Below, in pieces: positions 11,791 through 23,991 of a stretch of 64,000 nt of DNA. The stretch covers positions 13,315,001 through 13,379,000 of the forward strand of contig NC_092569.1 of NCBI RefSeq assembly GCF_037975245.1, written 5' to 3'. The stretch comes from Apostichopus japonicus (taxonomy: Eukaryota > Echinodermata > Holothuroidea > Aspidochirotida > Stichopodidae). The notes beneath the pieces were generated by a model. It was not told the DNA's origin. It worked only from the letters and a program-made list of their open reading frames with translations, and did not search any database. The position numbers were made by a program, and so were the translations under genes. Within the stretch, counting starts at the first letter, position 1. Each line of letters opens with the position of its first letter.

Positions 11791-11901
11791 CCTTGGTACA
11801 TCTTGGTGCTAGGAAGCCATTACGACAGATACAAAAGAACGTGCCTGAATGGTCAACGCAGAAACCACCGTTTAGACAGGGACTGGAATCGCAAACGAAA
11901 A
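11791..11901 (-). CDS. EGF-TM1 EGF exon, type B
   Basis: 111 bp, donor GTAAGA, acceptor TTCTGGAG. Starts (V)FVCDSSPCLNGGFC; six cysteines with B spacing, end PRCTKG. Diverged from other B copies at the start (Phe-Val in place of Ser/Thr-Pro/Leu) and between C3 and C4 (VDHSGTFF). First EGF after the leader, as B is in all three genes. Confidence 0.87.
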
Positions 11902-12998
11902 CTCCAGAAGAAACAACAAATAAACAAACCTCAAAGTTAGACAGTAATTATCTGATATAAATATAACATTTGGTAAAGTTTCGATGTTACTGAACAGTAA
12001 AATCCCATAGCAGATCATTAATTACACTTCAATTCAAATGATAAAGAAACAAGTAGAACAACCAGTTTGAATATATTCAATATGCTTGTTGCATCTGATT
12101 AAAACTAAAATTCAAATCGAAATTCAAAACGTGTCTAGAAGATTACCAATTAAGTCATTTGGTGGAAAAACAGATTGACTTATACTTTCAACAATTATCA
12201 CCATATGATGAGTAAATCTCGCCATTTTATTTGAAAATTTTGTATACAAGCTGCTTTTGAGTAGGATTTTTTTAACTCTTTAGACCGCTGTAATTGTTGC
12301 TATCAAAAGAGTGAAAGCGATTTGTGTATTCTTTCTGAGAGTAAACTAAGGTGATAGTTTGAGAAAAATTAATAAATAATTGTGATTTCAACCAATTCCT
12401 TGTTCAGGTTTTGAATATTTCCTAGGGAAATAGGTGTTGCTTACACTGTAAGATTATGTCAACATCGATTTTGTCCTTTATTACAATGTTTATTTTCTGT
12501 AATGGAAGTGAGTATAGCAATCAAGCTCTTAACGTGACCTAACATTGGCATGGGTTTCCAGTGTTAAAACTGTCACCACTCTACCTTGAAAATGTCAGAA
12601 AACACAGAAGAGAATGTAAAATGTTTCAGATCCTAGTAACACTATGACGTTATGTAATCATTACAAAATGAAAGCTACCAGACACGACTTAAACTACTAT
12701 CTACGAAACGGAGCAAGATATTGTAAGTTGGATGATCCTCATATAGAACTCTGTCATACAAGTTTAAGTTCCTAGTCCGGTGTGTATTCGTTGAATACAA
12801 CGATTTTGCTTTTTACATCTGTTAATCAACAATATACCCCAAAGCAATAATCAAAATGAAAGTCATGTATTAGTGAAAATTCAAGTCAATTCAAGTTTAC
12901 AAGTTGATTTGAAAGTCTCTTTTCGAATATTCATGTCTAGAGTGTACTGAATAAAAACTATATACTATTATTTCTATGCAGACTGTAGTCAGACTTAC
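11902..12998. other. First intron of EGF-TM1
   Basis: Conserved with 27818-28620 plus 29140-29354 in EGF-TM2 and with 55174-56303 in EGF-TM3, including the block TTTTGTCCTTTATTACAATG near 12473. No exon or element is recognised. EGF-TM2 has a LINE relic at the matching place; this copy shows the empty site. Confidence 0.6.
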
Positions 12999-13080
12999 CT
13001 TGACTGGTTACTGGTTGAGAAATGAAAGATAAAATGATGATAAAAATACACCAATCTCTAATTCTTGATGCCTGTTTCAT
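12999..13080 (-). CDS. EGF-TM1 first coding exon, signal peptide
   Basis: 82 bp: ATG at 13078-13080, donor G|GTAAGT, phase 1. Encodes 27 residues, MKQASRIRDW then a hydrophobic core CIFIIILSFI and SQPVTSQ; a signal peptidase site after VTS is likely. Two other genes in the window have the same exon with 2-4 substitutions, which supports the start and the reading. Confidence 0.9.
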
Positions 13081-13857
13081 GCTGCTCGTGATAGCAGAAA
13101 ACTAGTCACCGTCGACGAATCGTAGAAAGATTTGTATAAAATAAGAATAAAACACAGGCACCTATCCACTGTAACTGCACACAAAGCTTTATTGACTACA
13201 GATTAGCTATAAGAGAAAAATAATATGCATAACCTATATACAGTCATTTAGTTATCGAATACCACAGCCATATTGTGCATAGATTCTATGCAAACGTATG
13301 TACATGGTTGAGTAACCCTCACTATATACAGGTTGTCTACTGAAGTATTCTGTTTAACCGATTCTCTTGAATGATCATAAATAGTGTACAAGGAATGTCA
13401 ACATAATATCGGACGGCTTGGCTCTCTGCTGCACTCCTTTGTGTCCATTTTGCTTAATGTTTGTGACATTTCTGCGATCATGTGATTTAATTAAACAGTG
13501 TCAGACAAGATCTACATTGGAGGTATTTTTTATCTGTACCCGTGAATTTAGAATTAGCTCGTTGAACCGAGTGTGCATCAACGAAGAGAATCCGTTATAC
13601 ACACAACTAGCATTGATACTTGTCGTTGCAGGACAGTTAAAGGTCACGGTTGTCAAACAAAGTTATATTTCTATATAGCAATGTTAACTGTTAAGGTATG
13701 CTCTATCTTGTGTGTTATTTCGATATGTCTGATAACAATTTGAAGAGTAAAGACTTCCCGGAAAGGAAAACTTCTAGCAATTATAGCGTGCTATAATTTG
13801 GGTCCTGACTACCTTTAACCATGATAACCGCTAGCCTGTCTGGGTATCTTCTTTATT
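13081..13857 (-). promoter_or_regulatory. Conserved 5' flank and probable promoter of EGF-TM1
   Basis: About 0.7 kb upstream of the ATG is conserved among the three genes (29437-30044, 56386-57190). On the minus strand a TATATAG word lies at about 13322-13328, and a CTATTTATGATC word near 13375; either could be a TATA box, the first at about 240-255 bp from the ATG in all three genes. The transcription start cannot be fixed from sequence alone. Confidence 0.4.
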
Positions 13858-16800
13858 GAAGTAAGCTAAATATGCAATCATAAAGGTTCCAGTAAGCTAA
13901 AGATGCAACCATAATGGTTCCAGTCAGCTAAAGCTGCAATCATAATGGTTCCAATGAGCCAAAGATGCATTCACAATGGTTCCAGTAAGCTTAAGATGCA
14001 ATCACAATGGTTCCAGTAAGCTAAAGATGCAACGATAATGTTTCCAGTAAGCTAAAGATGCAATCATAAAGGTTCCAGTAAGCTAAAGATGCAATCATAA
14101 TGGTTCCAGTAAGCTTAAGATGCAATCATAATGTTTCCAGTAAGCTTAAGATGCAATCATAATGTTTCCAGTAAGCTAAAGATGCAATCATAATCCAGTA
14201 GGCTAAAGATGCAATCATAATGGTTCCAGTAAGCTAAAGATGCAATCATAATGGTTCCAGTAAGCTAAATATGCTATCATAATAGTTCCAGTAAGCTTAA
14301 GATGCAATCATAATAGTTCCAGTAAGCTTAAGATGCAATCATAATCCAGTAGGCTAAAGATGCAATCATAATGGTTCCAGTAAGCTAAAGATGCAATCAT
14401 AATGGTTCCAGTAAGCTGACTATGCAACCATAACGGTTCCAGTAAGCTAAAGATGCAACCATAATGGTTCCAGCAAGCTAAAGGTTCAATCATAAAGGTT
14501 CCAGTAAGCTAAAGATGCAGTTATAATGGTTCCAGTAAGCTAAAGACGCAATCATAAAGGTTCCAGTACGCTAAAGATGCAATCATAAAGGTACCAGTAA
14601 GCTAAAGATGCAACGATAATGTTTCCAGTAAGCTAAAGATGCAATCATAAAGGTTCCAGTAAGCTAAAGATGCAATCATAAAGGTTCCAGTAAGCTAAAG
14701 ATGCAATCATAATGGTTTCAGTAAGCTTAAGATGCAATCATAATGTTTCCAGTAAGCTTAAGATGCAATCATAATGTTTCCAGTAAGCTAAAGATGCAAT
14801 CATAATCCAGTAGGCTAAAGATGCAATCATAATGGTTCCAGTAAGCTAAAGATGCAATCATAATGGTTCCAGTAAGCTAAATATGCTATCATAATAGTTC
14901 CAGTAAGCTTAAGATGCAATCATAATAGTTCCAGTAAGCTTAAGATGCAATCATAATCCAGTAGGCTAAAGATGCAATCATAATGGTTCCAGTAAGCTAA
15001 AGATGCAATCATAATGGTTCCAGTAAGCTGACTATGCACGATAACGGTTCCAGTAAGCTAAAGATGCAACCATAATGGTTCCAGCAAGCTAAAGGTTCAA
15101 TCATAAAGGTTCCAGTAAGCTAAAGATGCAGTTATAATGGTTCCAGTAAGCTAAAGACGCAATCATAAAGGTTCCAGTACGCTAAAGATGCAATCATAAA
15201 GGTACCAGTAAGCTAAAGATGCAACGATAATGTTTCCAGTAAGCTAAAGATGCAATCATAAAGGTTCCAGTAAGCTAAAGATGCAATCATAAAGGTTCCA
15301 GTAAGCTAAAGATGCAATCATAATGTTTCCAGTAAGCTTAAGATGCAATCATAATGTTTCCAGTAAGCTTAAGATGCAATCATAATGTTTCCAGTAAGCT
15401 AAAGATGCAATCATAATCCAGTAGGCTAAAGATGCAATCATAATGGTTCCAGTAAGCTAAAGATGCAATCATAATGGTTCCAGTAAGCTAAATATGCTAT
15501 CATAATAGTTCCAGTAAGCTTAAGATGCAATCATAATAGTTCCAGTAAGCTAAAGATGCAATCATAATGGTTCCAGTAAGCTAAAGATGCAATCATAATG
15601 GTTCCAGTAAGCTGACTATGCAACCATAACGGTTCCAGTAAGCTAAAGATGCAACCATAATGGTTCCAGCAAGCTAAAGATGTAATCATAAAGGTTCCAG
15701 TAAGCTAAAGATGCAGTTATAATGGTGCCAGTAAGCTAAAGATGTAATCATAAAGGTTCCAGTACGCTAAAGATGCAATCATAAAGGTACCAGTAAGCTA
15801 AAGATGCAACGATAATGTTTCCAGTAAGCTAAAGATGCAATCATAAAGGTTCCAGTAAGCTAAAGATGCAATCATAAAGGTTCCAGTAAGCTAAAGATGC
15901 AATCATAATGGTTCCAGTAAGCTTAAGATGCAATCATAATGTTTCCAGTAAGCTTAAGATGCAATCATAATGTTTCCAGTAAGCTAAAGATGCAATCATA
16001 ATCCAGTTGGCTAAAGATGCAATCATAATGGTTCCAGTAAGCTAAAGATGCAATCATAATGGTTCCAGTAAGCTAAATATGCTATCATAATAGTTCCAGT
16101 AAGCTTACGATGCAATCATAATAGTTCCAGTAAGCTTAAGATGCAATCATAATCCAGTAGGCTAAAGATGCAATCATAATGGTTCCAGTAAGCTAAAGAT
16201 GCAATCATAATGGTTCCAGTAAGCTAAATATGCTATCATAATAGTTCCAGTAAGCTTACGATGCAATCATAATAGTTCCAGTAAGCTTAAGATGCAATCA
16301 TAATCCAGTAGGCTAAAGATGCAATCATAATGGTTCCAGTAAGCTAAAGATGCAATCATAATGGTTCCAGTAAGCTAAATATGCTATCATAATAGTTCCA
16401 GTAAGCTTGAGATGCAATCATAATAGTTCCAGTTAGCTTAAGATGCAATCATAATCCAGTAGGCTAAAGATGCAATCATAATGGTTCCAGTAAGCTAAAG
16501 ATGCAATCATAATGGTTCCAGTAAGCTGACTATGCAACCATAACGGTTCCAGTAAGCTAAAGATGCAACCATAATGGTTCCAGCAAGCTAAAGGTTCAAT
16601 CATAAAGGTTCCAGTAAGCTAAAGATGCAGTTATAATGGTTCCAGTAAGCTAAAGACGCAATCATAAAGGTTCCAGTACGCTAAAGATGCAATCATAAAG
16701 GTACCAGTAAGCTAAAGATGCAAAAGTATTGGTTCCAGTAAGCTTAAGATTCTATCATAATGTTTCAAGTAGGCTAAAGATGCAATTATAATGGTTCCAG

Positions 16801-18140
16801 TAAGCCAAAGACGCTATCATAAAGGTTCCAGCACGCTATGCAATCATAATGGTTCCAATGGGTCACAGATGCAATCATAATGGTTCCAATGAGCCAAATA
16901 TGCAATCACAATGGTTTCAGTAAGCTAAAGGTTCAACCATAATGGTTCCAGTAAGCTTAAGATGCAATCATAATGATTTCAATGAGTTAAAGATGCTATC
17001 ATAATGGTTCCAGTAATGCAATAATAAAGGTTCCAGTAATCTAAATATTGCATGCATAATGGTTCCAGTAAGCCAAGGATGCAACCATAATGGTTCCAGT
17101 AAGCCAAGGATGCAATCATAAAGGTTCCAGTAAGCTAAAGATGCAATCATAATGGTTCCAGTAAGCTTAAGATGCAATCATAATGTTTCCAGTAAGCTTA
17201 AGATGCAATCATAATGTTTCCAGTAAGCTAAAGATGCAATCATAATCCAGTAGGCTAAAGATGCAATCATAATGTTTCCAGTAAGCTTAAGATGCAATCA
17301 TAATAGTTCCAGTAAGCTTAAGATGCAATCATAATCCAGTAGGCTAAAGATGCAATCATAATGGTTCCAGTAAGCTAAAGATGCAATCATAATGGTTCCA
17401 GTAAGCTGACTATGCAACCATAACGGTTCCAGTAAGCTAAAGATGCAACCATAATGGTTCCAGCAAGCTAAAGGTTCAATCATAAAGGTTCCAGTAAGCT
17501 AAAGATGCAGTTATAATGGTTCCAGTAAGCTAAAGACGCAATCATAAAGGTTCCAGTACGCTAAAGATGCAATCATAAAGGTACCAGTAAGCTAAAGATG
17601 CAAAAGTATTGGTTCCAGTAAGCTTAAGATTCTATCATAATGTTTCAAGTAGGCTAAAGATGCTATCATAATGGTTCCAGTAAGCTAAAGATGCAATTAT
17701 AATGGTTCCAGTAAGCCAAAGACGCTATCATAAAGGTTCCAGCACGCTATGCAATCATAATGGTTCCAATGGGTCACAGATGCAATCATAATGGTTCCAA
17801 TGAGCCAAATATGCAATCACAATGGTTTCAGTAAGCTAAAGGTTCAACCATAATGGTTCCAGTAAGCTTAAGATGCAATCATAATGATTTCAATGAGTTA
17901 AAGATGCTATCATAATGGTTCCAGTAATGCAATAATAATGGTTCCAGTAATCTAAATATTGCATGCATAATGGTTCCAGTAAGCCAAGGATGCAACCATA
18001 ATGGTTCCAGTAAGCCAAGGATGCAATCATAATGGTTCCAGTAAGCCAAGGATGCAACCATAATGGTTCCAGTAAGCTAAAGATGCAGTCATAATGGTTC
18101 CAGTAAGCTAAAGACGCAATCATAAGGGTTCCAGTATAGG
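13858..18140. repeat. 31-bp minisatellite array with higher-order repeats
   Basis: About 4.3 kb of a 31-bp unit, GGTTCCAGTAAGCTAAAGATG then CAATCATAAT, with a shorter ~27-bp form lacking GGTT and part of the spacer. The marker AACGATAATG recurs at 14031, 14612, 15223 and 15808, so blocks of about 580-610 bp are repeated. Another marker, CAAAAGTATT, recurs at 16721 and 17601 (880 bp). The array begins right after the conserved promoter block of EGF-TM1 and ends in the 3' spacer of EGF-TM2. Long open frames on the minus strand across it are a by-product of the repeat. Confidence 0.95.
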
Positions 18141-19361
18141 GTTCATATAGAACTCAAGTTATCCCTGCATACGGCTCTACATGAGTTCGATATTGTCCAT
18201 GAAACATGGCAGTTGCATAGATGTACAAATACCAGATATGTGTGATAAACCAATACTTCTTTATAAAACACTATTGATTGCCCAAAAGCACGTTATCAAT
18301 ACACTGTATAGATATATACAACTATCAACAATCCTCGTTTTAAAATGAGTTGAATAACATAGCCCCTCAACGATCAAGCAAACACACATTGCCAAAAAGA
18401 CTAGGCGAACATAATAACGAAAACTCGAAATTATAAACATATTTAATATCATGAAATCGAGAAGAAAGAGAAATTACATAATTTCATGATCAATTTAAAA
18501 TGTTTTTGATCTTATCAACTCCTCCCCTCTCCTCTCCTGTATTTACAATTGTCTTTAATTAATAGTACTGTGTTTTAGAAGAAATAACATTTGTCGAATA
18601 GGATAATTATCAGTTTAGAATGTGATTCATTTTTGTCCACTCTTTTACTTTCCTGTTTAATTATATGATAAACTCATTAAACTGAATCAAGTAATGAAGA
18701 AGATCAGATGGGATGCAAACGTAAAGATGAGACCATCAAATTTGTTATAATATAGAAAACATCCAAAGTTACCAAAATTAAATATGCGAATCTTCGAATA
18801 TGTTTAATTTCAACATCTAGATAAAGAGAAAGTAATTGTTTAGTATAATTAACGAAAGGGCTTGATAATCTCCCGTAGTGTACATCTTCCCAATATATAG
18901 GAAAATAGAAATGATGGCCATATTTATTTACTTTGTGTTCAACGTAGTCCCTAAAAAATGCTAATATATAGCAAATTGTGAAAACAATGTCTAAATTATT
19001 ATCAAATTAAATGCAACAACAAGTTTAAAAAGGCAAGGACCGTCATATTGCTTATTTCGGCTGAACTGTTTTTAACTTTTTAAACGTGTCTTATACTAGT
19101 GTGGTTCCCATTTATCAAGGAAGGCACCTCACGGAAAGCTTGAGACTTTAGATTTTCACTTATCAGTTTCCATGCCTATCCACAAACAAAATCAACATAT
19201 TTATGAGTCCAAGCGTTACAGAATGTTGAATTCACAAGTTTAAGTATAATTTATTTTATTCTGTGGAATACCTCTTCGAATCCTATACATAACACTCGGC
19301 CATGGAATCATAAGAACCCCATAGACATGCCCCCTGGTTTCCCAATACCAAGTTAAGCTTT
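18141..19361. other. Spacer and 3' untranslated region of EGF-TM2
   Basis: On the minus strand the 3' UTR runs leftwards from the stop at 19362. Positions from about 19130 match 35270-35510 in EGF-TM3. From 18141 to about 19100 I see AT-rich unique sequence without recognisable features. Confidence 0.5.
19250..19260 (-). terminator. Polyadenylation signals of EGF-TM2
   Basis: Two overlapping AATAAA hexamers read on the minus strand (AATAAAATAAA), about 100 bp after the stop codon. The matching site in EGF-TM3 is mutated (TTTCATT), where AATAAA at 35347-35352 may serve instead. Confidence 0.6.
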
Positions 19362-19818
19362 CTAACTAGAGGTATGCCCGGTGATTTTATAGTTTACATA
19401 TTGAGGCCTTCTGTCACAGAATACAACTGCCTCTTTTTCTTCAGTGAATATTTTTTTGGAATATTCGTGTTCTTCTCTCATCGAAGCCTCATCGGCCATT
19501 TTGCCATTTGCATTCTCAACTATCCCCTTTTTCTTATCAATCTGTTCAAAAGATTTATTTGTATGTTGGATATTTTTAAGATGATCATTTTCCAAAGTTG
19601 CTTTGCATTTAATCGTTGCCTTCTTGTCAACGGTTTCCTGATCAGGCAAAGCATATGTTGGTATTTTCACTTCTCCATCTTCTATACTGTAATATTTAGG
19701 GTCAACATTGTACACCATTTCGTCATTGACATCACCATGGTGATTGGCCAGTTGATTCCCTCTGACGTCAGCTCCATTATTATCTTGTTTATCAGAATGA
19801 GCAGTTTCTCCTTTTTGT
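19362..19818 (-). CDS. EGF-TM2 last exon, cytoplasmic tail
   Basis: 457 bp after acceptor TTTATTTTACAG, phase 2 start (AG|A completes an Arg), stop TAG at 19362-19364. The tail is hydrophilic, rich in Lys, Glu and Asn, with little similarity that I can name. Visible motifs: YYSI (fits YxxPhi endocytic signals) about residue 43, and QYVNYKI near the end, where YVN fits the Grb2 SH2 pattern pYxN. Three Cys are scattered. No kinase, TIR or death domain. The plus strand is also open across here, but homology with EGF-TM3 and exon phase support the minus reading. Confidence 0.85.
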
Positions 19819-20042
19819 CTGTAAAATAAACAAAGAATAAATATCTTTTTAGAGTCTTTCGGTTTTTCATTGGCTGAAAACGTTCATTAGAATAAATGAA
19901 ATTTTGAAGTAAACTTGTAATCACTTTGATTCTGATTGTCCAACCCTATTTTCGGTCATTGATTCATTGAATGGTTTCCAATATTTATTACACTTACATG
20001 GTTTACATTAAAGCCCCTGATTTGTAAGTATTTCATAATATA

Positions 20043-20123
<81 letters not shown>

Positions 20124-20252
20124 ATGTATATTCCTTTCTTTATACACTGTTAAATCCTTTCATTCGCTGATCAAACATCAATACATATTTATAACTAAGC
20201 ATCGATTTAAATTGTGGCTACTGTGCATAATTTAAATGAAAATAAGATTTAC
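19819..20252. other. EGF-TM2 last intron with (TA)n tract
   Basis: Conserved with 35978-36336 in EGF-TM3 except for a (TA)n microsatellite at about 20045-20127 that is missing there. Confidence 0.7.
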
Positions 20253-20358
20253 CTTCTTGAGCGGTACCAGAGTAAGCCCACAAATGCAAGGACTGGCAAT
20301 TGTATAACCGCAACTGCGACAATTACTATCCAAAGACTTGTCCCGCCGTTGTTAGTCT
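20253..20358 (-). CDS. EGF-TM2 transmembrane exon
   Basis: 106 bp; acceptor TTCACTCATAG with a good pyrimidine tract, phase 1 start; donor GTAAAT, phase 2 end. Encodes ETNNGGTSLW then a hydrophobic run (about 22 residues, IVIVAVAVIQLPVLAFVGLL) and the stop-transfer WYRSRR. An open frame continues upstream of the acceptor, but the paralog breaks that part while keeping this exon and its splice sites. Confidence 0.87.
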
Positions 20359-21073
20359 CTATGAGTGAATTCAAAGTGGTTTGTTTTAGGGCAACGAAAA
20401 TAAAAGATAAACTAGACGTTCCACTGAGCAAATAAATTGGCACACGTGTTGTGCACACGTATTTGTGGTTCGAGCATGATGTGTCACTTCCATTATAGAA
20501 ACGTTTACAAGTAGAGCCTGTCCACACACAAATACAGCTTCCATTGGCTCACATATCTGGGTATTACAGTTTTATGGCAGCTGTTATAAACTGTCAAATA
20601 CTATTTTCGCTGAAAGTTTCAAAAGTTTCTGAAGTCTACACCTATAGAAGCGTCTCAAAGCTACGGCCTATATTTCAGTTGATTATACAACTGTCATATT
20701 TCAGGGTAAATTTTAACGTTCATTATTTGTAAATAAATAATGATAGGTATGAACATCGAAGACAAATATACAGATAGGGATATCTTATGTAGTCTGGTGT
20801 GTATACTTTCAGTATGCTAAGTATAATCACAGAATATTTCAAATTGACGATAATGTACATATAGATAGGTAGCATATGTCATCAGCTATGATTGATTGGT
20901 TACTCTGAAATAAGCTTTGGAATTTTATTCTTCCTTTCGTGATTTGTGTCACAGATTGTGTGTTTTTAATCTCAGTTAATAAAATCTTGAGGAATACAAA
21001 ACGGATATTGTCATATTTTTGTTTCATTCGATTTATACCAGGATGTATTTATCGTTTAAAGTTAAGTTACTAC
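20359..21073. other. EGF-TM2 intron between stalk and TM exons
   Basis: Contains the EGF-like fossil at its 5' end of this interval and otherwise AT-rich DNA shared with 36443-36960. No further exon is seen. Confidence 0.6.
20400..20570 (-). pseudogene. Probable decayed EGF exon next to the TM exon (TM2)
   Basis: The minus strand reads NGSCICVWTGSTCKRFYNG, the second half of an EGF domain, but the first half has a stop and no convincing acceptor, and no donor is seen before the transmembrane exon. The EGF-TM3 copy (36530-36660) is disrupted by an indel and a stop. It could alternatively be a 5' extension of the TM exon in this gene only. Confidence 0.4.
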
Positions 21074-21184
21074 CCGTACCAGTTTTATCTGAATCTGAAG
21101 TTTGCATTATTTTCGATGTACGAGGAAGCTCTATGATTTCAGTTGGAGAACTTTCCCTAGGTCCGGAAGACTCAGAAATGGTAG
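21074..21184 (-). CDS. EGF-TM2 stalk exon (Ser/Thr-rich)
   Basis: 111 bp, acceptor TTTCTTTAAG, donor ACGG|GTAGTA, phase 1 at both ends. Encodes 37 residues starting TISESSGPRESSPTEIIELP, with no cysteine and many Ser, Thr and Pro: a spacer between the EGF domains and the membrane and a possible O-glycosylation site. It is not present in EGF-TM3, which uses a different 30-bp stalk exon; the donor (GTAGTA) is weaker than those of the EGF exons. Confidence 0.65.
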
Positions 21185-22169
21185 CTTAAAGAAATGGAAA
21201 GGAAGAACGAAATAACGGTAGCGATAAATGAAACAATTGTTTGTAATTTATAATGGCAAAATACTTAACTTGCAGACGTAGGTATATGTAATGTCGTATC
21301 ACTTATAATTATATTACAGGTGTATTACTATTTCAAAGTGAATAAGCATCGTTAAATCATCCAGCTTTCTGTGTGTTGAATATAGTAATGGTGATTAAAT
21401 TAGCAAATGCGTTGATCTTGGTTTTCTTGAAATTGTCATATTTGATCCGATATAATTATGCTGATGATTTTTTGTTACGAATTCAGATAAAGCAACAATG
21501 AATAGTGTATATCATTAATTAAAAGTTAAAAGCGTCTCTGAAACAGAAGCAAGCATTGATCGTTATGTGAAAATTTGTATTACGACGGGATTTCGCATAG
21601 AAGGGAAAAGAAAACAATGGGGTTGAGGGCGAGGGAGGCAGAGCATGTCATAAACGTCCTTTAAAATTCAACAGAGTTGGTTTATAAATCATCGCGTAGT
21701 GCAATTTCTCCACTCCTATGAGATATTATACATATATTTAAATACATTTTATGTTTTGTTATTCATTTTTGTGCATGGTTATTTGTCAAGTGAATTACTT
21801 TTCAGGCTAAAAATGACTGAAAAATGACACGGGTATAGACTTGGTAACTGTTGGAACATCTGCACTCAGTAAAAGAAGAAGAAAAGACGTATTGGTCTCG
21901 GAGGAATTCTTAGATTCTGAGTTCTACTTATTTTTGTTCCAAAACAATTTTTGTTCCAAAAATAAATCCAAAGTTATCATATTAATTATGGATTTACCTC
22001 GGCATGAACTAATTCTCATACATTAAGCTAGATTGAAATTGCAGTTGCTGTCGCAGGAGTGATGCAAATTACGTTATAGTACAAAACCAACTATACGGAT
22101 ACCAAACCTGTGCCGTTACGGAGTCAGGATAATCCTAGTCTAACGTCATTTATCTGATATTAACTTTAC
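21185..22169. other. EGF-TM2 intron with decayed stalk exon
   Basis: Positions 21500-21860 match 37330-37790 in EGF-TM3. The acceptor and first codons of the TM3-type stalk exon survive at 21838-21861, but its donor is deleted. Positions 21960-22169 are A-cassette flank. Confidence 0.6.
21832..21859 (-). pseudogene. Decayed 30-bp stalk exon in EGF-TM2
   Basis: Acceptor TTTACTGAGTGCAG and the codons for DVPTVTK match the functional exon at 37738-37767, but a deletion removed the 3' end and donor. Confidence 0.65.
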
Positions 22170-22286
22170 CCGGATCCCTGCAGTTCTTCCCAGTGAATCC
22201 AGTTGCACAACTACATGAATAGTCCTCCGTCATTTCTTCATTCGTACATGTGCCTCCATTCAAACACGGGTTGGGGACACAAGGAT
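22170..22286 (-). CDS. EGF-TM2 EGF exon, type A (fourth A)
   Basis: 117 bp, donor GTAAAG, acceptor GACAG, phase 1. [14 protein letters not shown] start, [13 protein letters not shown] middle, CRDPG end (Arg in place of the usual Thr). Membrane-proximal EGF of the protein. It belongs to a run of three A exons spaced 726 and 757 bp apart, a tandem duplication of exon plus flanks. Confidence 0.88.
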
Positions 22287-22895
22287 CTGTCATCGAGAGA
22301 AATATTGAAAGGAACTAAGCTTTGAAATATTGTTGATACGATTACAGACATAACATCTATAACAGTGACTGTACACAAAGCCTTGCATGGATCATAATGT
22401 AAAGAAAGGAAATCTTTACACACATTATCGTATCTTTCCATTAACGTGTGATAGATCTGACGTCACACAAAATGACTTGAAATTTCATCTGACTTGCAAA
22501 AGTTTAACGTTTGGCCTGTTGCGATTGCAACGCGTAACAACTCCTTAAGAAAACAAATGTACACTAAACTTGTGTTTCTTTTGTTTATTGATCGTTATCA
22601 AAAAATAAATCGAAAGTTATCATATTAATTATGGATTTACCTCGGCATGAACTAATTCTCATACATTAAGCCTAGATTGAAATTGCAGTTGTTGCCGTCT
22701 TAAGAATATTGCTTGCATTATTTAAAATAAAGCGAAACAGGAATACATAATTTCCAAACAGAGGGACGTTTTAATATGATGCGGCGTAATGCAAATAACG
22801 TTATAGTACAAATCCCCAAAACTGATACCAAACCTGTGCCGTTACAGAGACAGGATTATCCTAGTCTAACGTCATTTATCTGATATTAACTTTAC
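22287..22895. other. A-A intron of EGF-TM2
   Basis: A-cassette flank with a TGACGTCA palindrome at 22458-22465. Near-identical to 23016-23652. Confidence 0.7.
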
Positions 22896-23015
22896 CCGGA
22901 TCCGTGCAGTTCTTCCCAGTGAATCCAGTTGCACAACTACATGAATAGTCCTCCGTCATTTCGTCATCCATATAACATGTGCCTCCATTCAAACACGGGT
23001 TGGGGACACAAGGAT
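22896..23015 (-). CDS. EGF-TM2 EGF exon, type A (third A, one codon longer)
   Basis: 120 bp, donor GTAAAG, acceptor GACAG. Same as other A modules but with an inserted TAT codon after C3 ([11 protein letters not shown]), giving C3-x11-C4. The insertion is shared with the neighbour at 23653, so these two are the youngest pair. Confidence 0.88.
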
Positions 23016-23652
23016 CTGTCATCGAGAGAAATATCAAAAGGAACTAAGCTTTCAAATATCATTGATACGATTACAGTAGAATAAAGTTGACATAACATCT
23101 ATAACAGTGACTGTACACAAAGCCTTGCATGAATCACAAAGTAAAGAAAGGAAATCTTTACACACATTATCGTATGATAATATAATAATATCTTTCCATT
23201 AACGTATGATAGACCTGACGTCACACAAAATGACTTGAAATTTCATCTGACTTGCAAAAGTTTAACGTTTGGCCTGTTGCGATTGCAACGCGTAACAACT
23301 CCTTAAGAAAACAAATGTACCCTAAACTTGTGTTTCTTTTGTTTATTGATCGTTATCAAAAAATAAATCGAAAGTTATCATATTAATTATGGATTTACCT
23401 CGTCATGAACTAATTCTCATACATTAGGCTAGATTGAAATTGCAGTTGCTGCCGTCGTCAGATTATTGCTTGCATTACTTAGAATAAAGCGAAACAGGAA
23501 TACATAATTTCCAAACAGAGGGACGTTTTAATATTATGCAGGGTAATGCAAATAACGTTATAGTACAAATCCCCAAAACGGATACCAAACTTGTGTCGTT
23601 ACAGAGACAGGAATATCCTAGTCTAACGTCATTTATCTGATATTAACTGTAC
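23016..23652. other. A-A intron of EGF-TM2
   Basis: Duplicate of the 22287-22895 intron; TGACGTCA palindrome at 23216-23223. No CACGTCA repeat block here. Confidence 0.7.
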
Positions 23653-23772
23653 CCGGATCCGTGCAGTTCTTCCCATTGAATCCAGTTGCACAACTACATG
23701 AATAGTCCTCCGTCATTTCGTCATTCATATAACATGTGCCTCCATTCAAACACGGGTTGGGGACACAAGGAT
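23653..23772 (-). CDS. EGF-TM2 EGF exon, type A (second A, one codon longer)
   Basis: 120 bp with the inserted Tyr codon ([11 protein letters not shown]); Asn replaces Thr in GFNGKNC. Acceptor GACAG. The donor is GTACAG rather than GTAAAG found at every other A exon, a possible slight weakening of splicing. Confidence 0.86.
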
Positions 23773-23913
23773 CTGTCATCGAGAGAAATATCGAAAGGAA
23801 TTAAGCTTTCAAATATCATTGATACGATTACAGTAGAATAAAGTAGACATAACATCTATAACAGTGACTGTACCCAAAGCCCCGCATGAATCACAAAGTA
23901 AAGAAACGAAATC

Positions 23914-23916
<3 letters not shown>

Positions 23917-23987
<71 letters not shown>
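23917..23987. repeat. (CA)n microsatellite
   Basis: About 70 bp of uninterrupted CA dinucleotides at the 5' limit of the A cassette (minus strand). Confidence 0.97.

Positions 23988-23991
<4 letters not shown>

Noticed and set aside
11743-11940. Plus-strand 65-codon frame over the B exon at 11791
   Set aside because: Complement of a real EGF exon; no splice support on the plus strand.
14308-18123. Minus-strand open frames with repeated LLEPLWLH-type words
   Set aside because: 31 bp is not a multiple of three, so the frames are accidental outcomes of the minisatellite and differ between copies.
19374-19829. 151-codon plus-strand open frame
   Set aside because: It overlaps the tail exon of EGF-TM2; splice phase and the paralog support only the minus-strand reading.
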